DNA of 64,000 nt from Branchiostoma floridae (Eukaryota; Chordata; Leptocardii; Amphioxiformes; Branchiostomatidae), in NCBI RefSeq assembly GCF_000003815.2, contig NC_049991.1, positions 12,818,470 through 12,882,469 of the forward strand, given 5' to 3'. Shown in pieces: positions 46,492-58,476 of the stretch. The notes beneath the pieces are model-generated. The model did not search any database, had not been told where the DNA came from, and saw only the letters and a program-made list of their open reading frames with translations. Numbering within the stretch: the first letter of the stretch is position 1; every line of letters begins with the position of its first letter. A program made the translations under genes and the position numbers.

Positions 46492-49400
46492 GTAAGAGCA
46501 CACACAAGTCTTGATACACATTGCGTGTAGTATATAACATCGTGAAGTATATAACATTCAAAAATAGGATGACATTCATTAAGCACTTTGATGTTGCCGC
46601 AGCTGGTCGGCAGGAGGAACAATTTAAGCCACAGCAATGGAGTAATCAATCAATGGTCTCCTTCCTCTGTGGACTACAAACAATTAGGAGATGCCCTGTT
46701 CATATTGAAATACATTTCAGCCTCAGAGATTGGAAGCTTTGTTCTCTCCGAATATAGCGATTACGCTGTTTGCATTAGGCCTAGTCATCAAAGTTTTGCG
46801 TCAAATATTGCTGACTCTGATGTCTGTTCTAAATTAGATCTAAGTCATGCAGTTAAAGCTATAATTTAGTTTATTAGTTTGCAGCGTAGTTTCACCACAG
46901 GACGCCAATAGAAAATAATTTACTCAGCTACCGAGATGACAAAGATTTAGATGCAGAAAAGCGTTGTCTAATTACAAACAAAATGAAAAATTGAAATGAA
47001 AAAATGCGCAAGAGAAATGTTTTCAAACAGGATGTGTAATTATAAAAAAATGAACAGAGATCAAAATGGCAATACAAAAGGCCGCGTTTATGAATCATCT
47101 TTGGCATAACTTACAAGTAATGATGGTCTTTTGCCGTATATTTAGAGGTAAATAGCGGGTCGTTGGTAGAGGAAAGTACGTCACATTTATATCGATGCAA
47201 TTCATACTAATTAGAGATCAGAGCCATCAGAGATGAAACCATTAAATCATCTCCCCCGAGGTTTCTGTTTTCATCCTTCCTGCGGATGTGACTCATTTTC
47301 TTTCCAAAAATGCTTCTGATAGGTTCTGCTCTTGTGTAAGGTTGTAGGATCGGTAGCGTCGCTATTAGATGGAGACAACTTAAAACATCATAAACATCAG
47401 TGCAAGACATCATAAAAAACACAAGCGGTTAAGACATCATAAAAAAGTTTAGCTTTCTGTCAGAATTGAAAAGAAAACAAAACAGAACTGATCATTTTTT
47501 CAACGATCTACGCAAAAATTTACACCCCGTTAACTAATTAACTAATCATTTAGACACCTGTCATTCATTAGAAGTATTTGTCTTAATCAGCACAATTTAT
47601 GACCACAAATTAAATTGATTTTTATTTTAGTATGTCTGAAAGGTCCATTGCCGGCATAAATGAAATATTGATGAGAAGTGTCTACTACTAATAGTATTAT
47701 TGCGCAACTAACCTAGTATACCCACACATCTCCATGTGTCCTAATCATGTAGAAGATGGTCGGTACAAACCACTGGAACAGCAAAAATGTTCATTATCCA
47801 GTTCTACAAAACTTTGATTTCATTAGTCAGCTGAAAATAGAATTCAAATGACGTAAGTATGAATCATGCCGAGCTAACCATGGCTCAAGAACTACTTCTT
47901 TTGCGGCTACTTTTTTTTTATTTGCTCCGGATAGATTGCAGCAAGTATACGTTGTGTCGGGCATAGTTCCTTTAGGTAGCAAGTGCAGGTAGCGAAAAAA
48001 AATCCCTTAGAAAGAGCTTTTAGGTCTTTACTCGAACTGTCTTCATCCATACGTCTTTAGTCCCACGTCTGAAAGCTCCTCATTGGGATGTAATACATGC
48101 TAATAACGTTGCTCTTTGTCACTTAAGTACCAATGGTTTTCAAGACCACTGAAATACTGTAACCTGGATACTGGCATAGAACGTTAAGTGATCACCATGT
48201 AATTGTCTGTCGACGTCTAAGACTTACCAGCTGTTTGTAGGTGAGAGTGCAGCAATTGAATCCAACCTCTTAAGACATTATAAGTAGGTTAACGGGTTAA
48301 CTTTACTGCTACACTGGCGGAACATTATCATTATATAGCTGTTAATTAGCTCAATAAGTAACTGTAATCAATCTTTGTTAGGTAGAGATACTCATCAGCT
48401 GTGGCTGAAATGGGGTGAGAACTGGGTCAATTTGTGGATCTCAGAACTATCATATCAGTTACAGTATCATTAATGGTTGAATTCAATATTTAATTCCTAA
48501 TGCATTTTGTAGAAATTAATTAGAAAACAAGGACTTTGTCAATGTGTCTGTTATCTCGGCATTTTCATAGGAACGTGATAGACTTAGTGAAATGGACTTG
48601 CAGATTTGTTTTGAAAACCTGGTTAGAATTGTGGTCAAAATTCATTTTTTTTACTAGAAACAAGTTCACGTACGACAAATAGTGATTTAGATAAAAGTAT
48701 TCTATTCCATGATCAGAATGATAAAAAAATGTCTGAACTTACATTTGATACATTGATAGAAATAAAATTATAAACAGTATGTATTTCTTATACTATTGTC
48801 AGGAGGCATCTTCGTTCGTTGGGTTACGAATGCTTCTTACATGTAGTTGGCTTAATTTGAAATCCCTTATTGCTATGCAATATCTGTACTGATACAGACC
48901 AAACTCCACTTGCCTGCTCTCTATGGGTGGTACCCGGATCCTGTCACCGTTGACGATAATCTTTATTGTCAGTCTCACTCCCTAGGTCCTAAACCGCTGA
49001 AATATCATCTTCTCCCCACTACATTAAGTAGCCTTGAGTAGAACTCTGGTGTCAATATCTTTCGGAATGGCCTTTTATTACAATCTCTTGGCGCGGAGGA
49101 TTTGCAAAGGTATCATTCGTCATGTGGCATAAGAGATCGTGTCTCAAGTTGATAAGCCTTTTGTGGGTCTCAAGGGCCTTAAATCGTGCACGTTGATATC
49201 CTATAACGTTTTATAGAGGATTTGTATGTCTACATTTATCTTCCTATAAAGGTGGTGAAAATTCCACCATCTGTACATGTCAATTCGAACTCTTTCATAA
49301 TATGTAAATTCTCTCCCCCAGTATTAGTGCCCAAGAGTGGGCCTTCTACCTTGACATAGTCGTGAAAAAGTTTTTGTGCCGCCATAACCACATTGAAAAC

Positions 49401-49918
49401 GTTGCCAATGTTCAAGATACGTATGCTGTATTCACAAGCTGTATCTAGTTGGTTTCGTTCTCTGACAACAAGCGTATACATCGTGCAAGTTGCATTGAGT
49501 TAACCTTACTAAGATCAACAATTTACATTGGACATTACTGTAATCAATCAACATACATTACCGCACAAAAGTACATGGCACACAAGAAGATAACAGTTGC
49601 CCAAATGGGAGTAATGATATTGTATAAATTGCAGGAATATGGACCTCATTTACCCCTTCTGTTTACAGGATTTGTAACGTCCATACCAGTAAGTAGCATG
49701 CATGAGTTCAATACGCCGACAGCTAGACCGGGAATCTATGCTCCTACTTTTTGACCCGGCCAAGTTGGGTTGCTAACCACTAGGTCACAAATTGCTGCCA
49801 GTGTCATCATCCGTTACGTATTTACTAGTCATTCGAAGGTTCAATGATATTAATCTCGTATAGACGAAGACCATGCCTCAGGTGCCGTTACCAATAATAG
49901 CATCAAAAGGGAATGATG
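46492..49918. other. Intron 1 of the glutamate-receptor gene, first part
   Basis: AT-rich, no second exon recognised. Small AAGACATCATAAAAAA direct repeats occur at about 47405-47445. No large repeat or RNA gene was seen. Confidence 0.45.
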
Positions 49919-49927
49919 ATAACACCA

Positions 49928-50211
49928 CATCCTCCTACGCAGGGACATCCAACAGCCAAACTGCCTGTCTGGATGTGCCCTGCTCTTTCAACCGTCACTC
50001 TTAGTTCCTGTGGACGCCCCCCACCCACCCAAACCAGCTGTCAGCCAATCAGAGAATAGGCTTTCCGTTTTCTAAAGCTGTCTTGCATGTGTAAGGGTAA
50101 CCTCATTGATATTTATAAGCAGGGCGGTCAGGAACTAAGGGTGGCGGTTGAAAGAGCAGGGCACATCCAGACAGGCAGTTTGGATGTTGGGTGTCCATGC
50201 GTAGGAGGATG
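49928..50211. mobile_element. 284-bp long-TIR MITE with 9-bp target duplication (Mutator-like)
   Basis: Inverted ends of about 85 bp begin CATCCTCCTACGCAGGGACA and end in the complement. Flanks are ATAACACCA (49919-49927) and ATAACCCCA (50212-50220), a 9-bp duplication with one mismatch. Long ends plus a 9-bp duplication are characteristic of Mutator-like elements. No coding capacity. Confidence 0.82.
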
Positions 50212-51019
50212 ATAACCCCATCATCCATGCATAAACTACATAATGAGTGCATGTACATTATAGGATAAATGCCCCTTTTTCAGAGTCCAAAAGGCCATGA
50301 CGTCTTCATCATTCTGTGTCAGCGAATGTAATGATATTCTGATATATATCCGCATCTGGTGATATTAATCCGCATCACTATGTGATACTTGCCATAAAGC
50401 GTACTCATCCACGTTCTCAACCAAGTTCTTGGTCGGCTACCTCATCGTTCACATTTCTTTAATAAAGTATCATCCCTAAATCATTGAAGCATATATGCCT
50501 TTGCAGTCGACAGTGAGTAATTTGTTGCAATTAAGGTGATTGTAGACATTTTGCTAGAATTTTAAGACGATAAGGACTTTTTTGTATGTAAGAACTTTCT
50601 CTGTATTATGTCTATGACCAGATATCATGGAGTAACAATCTCCCAGCGTCTATTTAGCTTGCTTCAAGCTAAGAATGCTGACCGGCAGGGGAAACATTGT
50701 CATGCACTACACTGTAAATGGAAAGTTACTTTGCAATTATTTCTTTCTAGAGTAAGTCTCATGCCTCATCTTCCATTTGGACCCCCCCTTTTTTTTCTAG
50801 CACAACTACTAGTATCTTGTATTTTTATTTTTATTTTCTTCTACTGAAATCCATGCCTTTCCAATAAATCCTTTCCCAATCGTCCATTCCATCTTGATCA
50901 GAAGGCTCTCCTTAGGATTGATCTCGGGGCAATGATTCAAGGAGATGGTCTCCGGCTCCGTGAAACATGATCCCTTTCAAGGTTGCGCATATGACTACTC
51001 CAATATATTTCAATACATG

Positions 51020-51695
51020 GATTGTTATCATACGTGAAACGCCACCCCGGAGGTTCCTACGCGTTACCCTTTGTTATCATGTTTCATATGACTCTTATCA
51101 ACATCATTTGCAGGGCCTTCCTGTGGATTCGATTGTTACCGTATCTCAAATGCTATTCTGAAGCAATCTATTTGAAGATTGTATATAATGTAAGTCCATC
51201 ATTATCGTATTTCAAATGCCACTAATAAGCCAGCCGATTAAAAAAAAACGCATAAACGTATTTCATTGCAATCGTATTTGAAATACTACTCCATATCAAA
51301 TCGATCTGAAAACCATATATGTGAATTCCATTGTTATCGTATTTCGAATGCTACTGGTAAGCAAGCCGATTCGAAAACCGTATATACGAATTCCATTATC
51401 ATCAATGCTACTCCCAAGCAAGACGATTAGAAAACTGTCCACACGAAGTCCATTATTATCATATTTCAAATACTACTCATACGCAAGCCGATTTGAAAGC
51501 CATATGTATGAGATTCATTATTCAAATTCTGCTCCTGAACAAGCTGATTTTTGAAGACCGTACAGAAAAATCCCACCGTAATCGTATTTCAAACGCTACT
51601 TCTAAGAAAAGTTGTTTGAAGAATTTCTACGTAACCCATCATTGTCATCATGTTTCTAATGCTACTCCGAAACAAACCAATTTGAGAACATTCTA
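51020..51695. repeat. Degenerate ~65-bp minisatellite
   Basis: Ten or eleven diverged units of 58-68 bp share ATTATCGTATTTCAAATGCT, then ACTCC..AAGCAAGCCGATTTGAAA and a variable TATACGAATTCC link. Unit starts fall near 51072, 51135, 51203, 51268, 51333, 51397, 51453, 51518, 51575 and 51640. The units happen to keep open reading frames, but there is no evidence of translation. Confidence 0.78.
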
Positions 51696-54600
51696 TTTAG
51701 CATACAAAGTAGTAAGACGAGCAAGACAGTTATTCATCGAAATCATTGTCAAAACTTACAAAATATTAATCCTTGCAGTATTGTCCAATTGTCATGCAAA
51801 TACACGAACACAGTATTTGAGCAGGTTCATAGAGGCCGTCCAATGAATCCCGCTTGCCCGGGAAGTAATATGCTGTACATAGATCGATTTCTGCCCTGTC
51901 ATATCCGCCCAATTACGAGCATGCTTTATCACGCTGCAGACACAGTGCCAGCCGCCACCCTGTGCCATGGCCGGCAATCTCTATTGATTCAAACTAAAGT
52001 TTACTCCAGAAACCTATTAGCCATCTTGCTACATCTCCTCCTTGATCTCAAACGGCACACTCTAAAGATCTTCGAAGGGTTGGGTGTGGTGTTTTACTGT
52101 TTTTGCGTTACATGACAAGGCCATTCTTGAAACGTGCCTGCAGGCCTCCAACAACGACAATAGATGAGTGGCAGTGGAAATGAGAAGCTTTTTGGCTCGG
52201 TTCCCATGCATAGCCGTCTCATTTCACAAAGCTCTTCTTCCCTTTAATCTTAACCAAACAGTTACTGGACTGAGTGATAGTGAAAGCTGCCTTTCTGTTT
52301 TCCCTTTTTTAGCCTGACTTCAAAAGTCATTTCCCAAAACATATCAATAATGAATTACAACGCTGTATCACTTTTCTTGATCACAGCCCTTGCTGACAGA
52401 TAGCTTGACCTTCACTGCGCGACACTCATGGCCGCTCAACACGACATACAAAGGCCATAGCTGCACGGTCAGAACACCCCAATCACACTGAAATACGTCC
52501 GCATTATTCGCTGATGTGACTGGTATCTTCCAAAGGCAATACCAAGGAGCTGTCATAAAGCTTAAGAAAGTACCCAGGAGTATTTACAAATGAGGCAAGA
52601 TAGCACATTGACTGTGCACGCTGGAGAGATATCTTTCTCCTGCTTAAGAATAGACGGCAGGGAGATATGGCTGATTGTCATCTCGAGGGATATGGTTGAC
52701 GTCAGTACAGTGCTAAGAAATGAAAACAAATTAAACGCAGCGGCATGTCCTGGACGGTCTCGCTTGTACATATCAATATTGCACTGTGTATATCTCATTA
52801 GTATTTCATACTCTGATGTTGAGCATATGTTCAATGTTATTTTTTGCTGCAACATGCTGCGACCGCCCTACGATTGCACGATTTGAAAGTACGCTCAACG
52901 AATTTCATAGTTTAAACAAAACGGATCTTTTTACGCTTTGTATGTTATGTTTTCTTTTCAGGCATACTTTGCCACATCTTGCTGGGTAGTCCAATTATCA
53001 AATCATGGGATTTATGAAGTTTACCCAAATCCAATTTAGGTTGCAGGTAGGTCGCGATAAATCGCCGTCTAGAAAAATGAAGCCTAAGACAAATCCTGTG
53101 CTAGAGCCCTCAAAGGTCAGTGAACTCCCTACGTGACCAAATCGCTCACCCTATAATTTACAGGTTCTTCAGTCGTTAACTCCCTGATAAAAACACAATA
53201 AATGCTATCAAAGATCACGCGATAGCAGGCTTAGCCTCTCAGATTAGGCGTGCTTCGAGCTTCTTATCTAGAAATGTCCACGGTGATGAAGAAGATAAAT
53301 AGATATATAAGGTTTACATTTGCTTATATTTGTCAAAGACGCCACAAGAAAACAAGATTCAAATCTCGTCGATGAAGTTTTGACATCCAGGTAATATGAT
53401 ACGCCAAATAGCAATTACTCCAGCAACTGGATATCATTTTAGAAACGGTCAGACGTTTCAGATAACGTCTGTGTGAGTGACACTTAACTAATGCAGTTTG
53501 GCGTATAAGATTCAAATCTAATTTAGTATCATAGGATGACTGACAGCCTTGGCTTATTGAACATGCTATGATATAGTTTACCCCCACTTTTTAAAACGAA
53601 ATATTTGCACAATGAATATACACATGTACACGTCATTACGATCAACCTGTGTCAGAAAGATAGTAATTAAAATACCTGATGTGAAACCTTCTTGTGTAGC
53701 AACAAATTTAAAAAAAAAACTTGAATTTTGATATACTTAGTATTCGTGAGGTATATGATCATTCAAAAGGTGGCAACCCTTGATGCTAGTCTTAAAGATT
53801 CTCATTTCCTGATATGGCCCCGTTACCGGTAATCCCCACTTTCCTTCTCATTTTCACAAAGATCACGTCTCGTTACCGGGGAGGAGGTCAGCTTTACATC
53901 AGCAGCCGACCTAATGCCGTACTTATCTCTTACACTGTAATTACTTGTTGATTGCTCGTGGCGAAAACATGAACTAGAATGTTAATTCTGTCCGAGCTGT
54001 GATGATTGTATCTTTCCTATCTCGGTCCCCGAAATTACCGCGCCGTAGACTTATGAGACTTATCACAGAAACCAGGGGATGTTTCGGATTACCATCAATG
54101 GGGATTAATGACAGCACGGGCGGTGGGATTTTAACTTTTAAGCCTCGCTTGTCGAGTCGTCAAACTTAACGCCTGCTGAACATTAGCTGTGAAGCATCAG
54201 GAGACATATCTCAGGAAAGTTCTGAGGATCGTCGTTAGCACGCAAGAGGTGTTAAGTATATGTGCGGCGCCAGTCGGTAGGATTTAGAAATGCATGCACA
54301 TTTATGGTGTTGTGAAAAAAGTTGCCGTGCTGGCATTACTGGGAGAAAAGTTACAATATATGTCGTTTTTTGTCCTTTGCATGTCAGCAAAGTTGTGACA
54401 GTTTGCCAAGACGTTGGACCAGAACCAATACTTTAAATGACAAAAGTCGTAAGATGACCGGATAGGGACAACGTGGGTCACGGACAGTTTTCTTCTAGCA
54501 TTTGTCTTGATCGGCAGAGGTCTCTATAGAGCACGCACTACCCTCAACTTCGTAGCCATCAACATTCATGGCATGGAATAAAGACGAATATCAGATTGAA

Positions 54601-56103
54601 CACCTGTCCAGTTCGTCGTATCTCTTAGATCCAGACAGCAGGGAAGATCAAAACTATGGCTCTAAATTGAACCGGGAAGATCTTAAGAGCTGATGTCTGT
54701 AAAAACCAAGCAAAATCAGAAAAAGTTGGCCAAACTCAAAAAATCGATTTTCCTTAAATTTTGTGTGGTGGTAGGGCCTTGGTCCAAACCTACAAAAATG
54801 GCAAAGTTTTAGATCTGCGGTCACCGGTTGCCATGGCAACGGCCATTTTTCAAAATGGCGGATTTTCACCAAGAGAAGGCCTTGGTCGCGTCCAAAATAG
54901 GCCTCCTTTGGACTCCTGTAGCCCCCACAAATTAACAGATATCTTATTGATTCTCGGATATAGTATTACCCATATTCTAATGAAAAAAATGATATATAGT
55001 GATGCTCAAAATGTTTTTGTAGTGAGGTGCAGCAGATGTTTGAAAATGATGTGTTTTCGTGAATTTCCAAAATTGACAAAAATCAATTTTTTGACCATTT
55101 TTATTGACCATTAGCTCATTTACAGGCAAATCAATTTGCTTGATTTTTGGCACAATTATAGTTTGAACCTTTGTATACATCATATGTAAAAAAAAGTTTG
55201 GGCCTTTTACGTATCGAACCGTGGTGGCCCCGAGAGTAAACCAATATTTCCATTTCAAGAAAATCGTAACCATAGAATTATTCCTGGAAAAACAGTCATA
55301 GCTTACCAAAAATGAATTTCAGTTTCATGTTATGTAGCAGAGGAACTTACCTATCACTTACAAAAGCAGGGTTGTTCTAGATTTTTTTATAATTGCCTTT
55401 AAAATGATTTTATTGAGTTTTTTTCGTCATTTTTAGACCAAAAAATGTATATTTTGGCCCAAGCACCCTGGTATTGCAAACAAATGACCTGAAATTTGGT
55501 ATAGGAATGTCCTGGACAAGTACACAGATGGATTGATAACTAGTTTGCCATGTGATAGAACAAAATGCTGAATTTGGTGACTTTTTTGTGGCATTTTCGG
55601 CCCAAAAAGTACATTTTTCCCTGTACCCTGGTTTTACAACCGAATGCCCTGAAATTTGGTATAGGAATGCCCTGGACACATGCGCACATAGATTCAATAA
55701 CCATTTTGGCATACTGTTCAACAAAATGCTTAATTTTGTGATTTTTGGTTTATTTTTTTCCAAAAAAAGTACATTTTTGGCTCCCATACCCTGGTTTTAC
55801 AAGCAATGCCCTGAACATACATGTATGCGCACATGGATTCAATAACATGTTTTGCATACAGTACAACAAAATGCTTTATTTTGAACTTTTTGCCATTCTT
55901 TTTTCCCAAAATCATTTTCGCTCCTGTTCCCTGGTTTTCCAAGTAAATAACCGGTAAAAATTTGGTATAGGAGCGCCTTGGAAATGGCTTTTATAGCCCG
56001 TTTTTGCATACAGTGCAACAAAACGCTTAATGTTGTACTTTTGGGTCATTGTTTTACCCAAAGTACATTTCTGGCTCCTGTTCCCTATTAGGCATTACAG
56101 GCA

Positions 56104-56295
56104 AATGACCTCCTAGACGCCTGTAACCCCCACAAAGTAAGAGATATTCTATTGATTCCCGTATATGTTATTACCCATATTTAGTAATAAGAAAAGTGAT
56201 ATAAAGTTATACTCGAAAGTTTTTTGTAGTGAGGTGCAGCAGATGTTAAAAGATGACGTGTCTTTGTAAATTGCCAAAAAGTTTCAGAATTTCAG
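56104..56295. repeat. Diverged third copy of the foldback arm segment
   Basis: This block (CCTGTAACCCCCACAAAGTA, then AGTGAGGTGCAGCAGATGTT) matches 54915-55085 in the same orientation but with many changes. It is older than the two near-identical arms and lies in the loop. Confidence 0.75.
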
Positions 56296-56401
56296 ATTAT
56301 TTAGTTGGAAAAACAGGGTACAGGAGCCAAAATGTTTTTTTGGGGGGTTAAAAAAATGGCAAAAAAACACACAAAATTCATCATTTTGCTGTACTGTATG
56401 A

Positions 56402-56590
56402 AGAGCATTCGGCTCGAAACCGAGAGGTGGCGGGTTCGAATCCGACTGCTGTGTCACCGATCTTGTGCCCTTGGGAAAGGCACTTTACACGACTTTCCTC
56501 ACTTAACTAAGGTTTAAATGAGTATCTAGCTTCGGCATCTCAAAGATGTCCACGTTCAAGGTTCAAGGTTCTAGCTTCGGCTAGTGGCCT
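56402..56590 (+). mobile_element. tRNA-derived SINE, 5' truncated
   Basis: AGAGCATTCGGCTCGAAACC followed by GGCGGGTTCGAATCCG forms an anticodon arm (loop CTCGAAA) and a perfect pol III B box (GGTTCGAATCC). The A box is missing, so the head is truncated. The body CTTGGGAAAGGCACTTTACA with TTTCCTCACTTAACTAAGG, then AAATGAGTATCTAGCTTCGG, is a layout common in invertebrate tRNA SINEs. It is not a functional tRNA. Confidence 0.7.
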
Positions 56591-57000
56591 TGGCGGGGCT
56601 TTGTGGCCGAGACAAGCCTTAGGGGCATGTTCGGGCATGACGCACCCACCATGACACACGAGTTGCGCGATCGGGGGTAGGAGGAACCCCTCACATCCTT
56701 GGTCGGAAGTCCTCCTAGGAGACGGAAACTCCAAATAATAAACCTGCATCTGCTGAGGCCGTCTTACGTGGCAAACAGTTCTGTCCCTGTATGACTTAGT
56801 GCGCCAGTAGACGAGAGGGTGGAGAAGGGAGTGCACACCCCTCCTTCACCTTAAAAATAGTCACGTGCAGGCCAGGCAGACTGGTCGTCTAATCAATCTT
56901 TTCTGCCTACCATTGATCTTCGGATACGAAGAAACAGCCATCATCATGCCAAAATTATTATTGACTCTATGTGCGCATGTGTCCAGGGCATTTCCATACC
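56591..57000. other. Loop sequence of the foldback, unassigned
   Basis: GC-richer than its surroundings, with no recognised family. The GGTTCAAGGTTCTAGCTTCGG start repeats part of the SINE body, so it may be the tail of the SINE insertion. Confidence 0.4.
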
Positions 57001-58476
57001 AAATTTCAGGTCATTTACTTGTAAAACCAGGGTTCAATGGGCCAAAAATGTACTTTTGGCGCCAAAAATTACAGAAAGAGCCAAAAATGTACTTTGGGTA
57101 AAACAATGACCAAAAATTACAACATTACGCGTTTTGTTGCACTGTATGCAAAAACGGGTTATAAAAGCCATTCCCAAGGCGCTCCTATACCAAATTTTTA
57201 CCGGTTATTTACTTGGAAAACCAGGGAACAGGAGCGAGAAATGATTTTGGGAAAAAAGAAAGGCAAAATGTTCAAAATAAAGCATTTTGTTGTACTGTAT
57301 GCAAAACATGTTATTGAATCCATGTGCGCATACATGTATGTTCAGGGCATTGCTATACCGAATTCCAGGTCATTCATCAGTTGTAAAACCAGGGTATGGG
57401 AGCCAAAAATGTACTTTTTTTGGAAAAAATTAAGCATTTTGTTGAACAGTATGCCAAAATGGTTATTGAATCTATGTGCGCATGTGTCCAGGGCATTCCT
57501 ATACCAAATTTCAGGGCATTCGGTTGTAAAACCAGGGTACAGGGGCCAAAAATGTACTTTTTGGGCCGAAAATGCCAAAAAAAGTCACCAAATTCAGCAT
57601 TTTGTTCTATTACATGGCAAACCAGTTATCAACCCATGTGTGTACTTGTCAAGGACATTCCTATACCAAATTTCAGGTCATTTGGTTGCAATACCAGGGT
57701 GCTTGGGCCAAAATATACATTTTTTGGTCTAAAAATGACGAAAAAAACTCAATAAAATCATTTTAAAAGCAATTATAAAAAAATCTAGAACAACCCTGCT
57801 TTTGTAAGTGATAGGTAAGTTCCTCTGCTACATAACATGAAACTGAAATTCATTTTTGGTAAGCTATGACTGTTTTTCCAGGAATAATTCTATGGTTACG
57901 ATTTTCTTGAAATGGAAATATTGGTTTACTCTCGGGGCCACCACGGTTCGATACGTAAAAGGCCCAAACTTTTTTTTACATATGATGTATACAAAGGTTC
58001 AAACTATAACTGTGCCAAAAATCAAGCAAATTGATTTGCCTGTAAATGAGCTAATGGTCAATAAAAATGGTCAAAAAATTGATTTTTGTCAATTTTGGAA
58101 ATTCACGAAAACACATCATTTTCAAACATCTGCTGCACCTCACTACAAAAACATTTTGAGCATCACTATATATCATTTTTTTCATTAGAATATGGGTAAT
58201 ACTATATCCGAGAATCAATAAGATATCTGTTAATTTGTGGGGGCTACAGGAGTCCAAAGAAGGCCTATTTTGGACGCGACCAAGGCCTTCCCTTGCTGAA
58301 AATCCGCCATTTTGAAAAATGGCCGTTGCCATGGCAACCGGTGACCGCAGATCTAAAACTTTGCCATTTTTGTAGGTTTGGACCAAGGCCCTACCACCAC
58401 ACAAAATTTAAGGAAAATCGATTTTTTGAGTTTGGCCACCCTATGCTTGGTTTTTACAGACAGAGCCTCTTAAAAG

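Larger units (their letters stand above)
55420..57780. repeat. ~120-bp minisatellite units in opposite orientations within the foldback
   Basis: Each unit contains ATACCAAATTTCAGGTCATT, GTTGTAAAACCAGGG, GGAGCCAAAAATGTAC and AAGCATTTTGTTGTACTGTA, then ATGTGCGCATGTGTCCAGGG. About five units run on the minus strand up to 56090 and about six on the plus strand after 56950. The same family lies at 6420-6890 in DCXR copy 1. Confidence 0.82.
54685..58476. repeat. 3.8-kb inverted repeat (foldback) with embedded minisatellite
   Basis: Left arm about 54685-56085 and right arm about 57085-58476 are reverse complements over roughly 1.4 kb each; the outer 700 bp are nearly identical (a 117-codon open stretch in both differs at only two positions). 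The outer boundary reads TCTGTAAAAACCAAGCA on the left and its inverse on the right. The arms' inner halves are ~120-bp minisatellite units; the centre (56090-57080) holds a diverged third copy of an arm segment, a further unit and a tRNA-derived SINE. No transposase is seen. It sits in the glutamate-receptor intron. Confidence 0.87.

Noticed and set aside
49695-49800. Possible minus-strand SINE head (CCTAGTGGTTAGCAACC)
   Set aside because: An A-box-like run is present but no convincing B box or tail follows.
52830-53070. Possible relative of the MITE at 33218
   Set aside because: Only a short internal segment (CTCAACGAATTT) is similar; inverted ends are too weak to call an element.
54761-55114. 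117-codon ORF duplicated at 58051-58404
   Set aside because: Identity is explained by the inverted-repeat arms; no domain is recognisable and the frame reads low-complexity AT-rich sequence.
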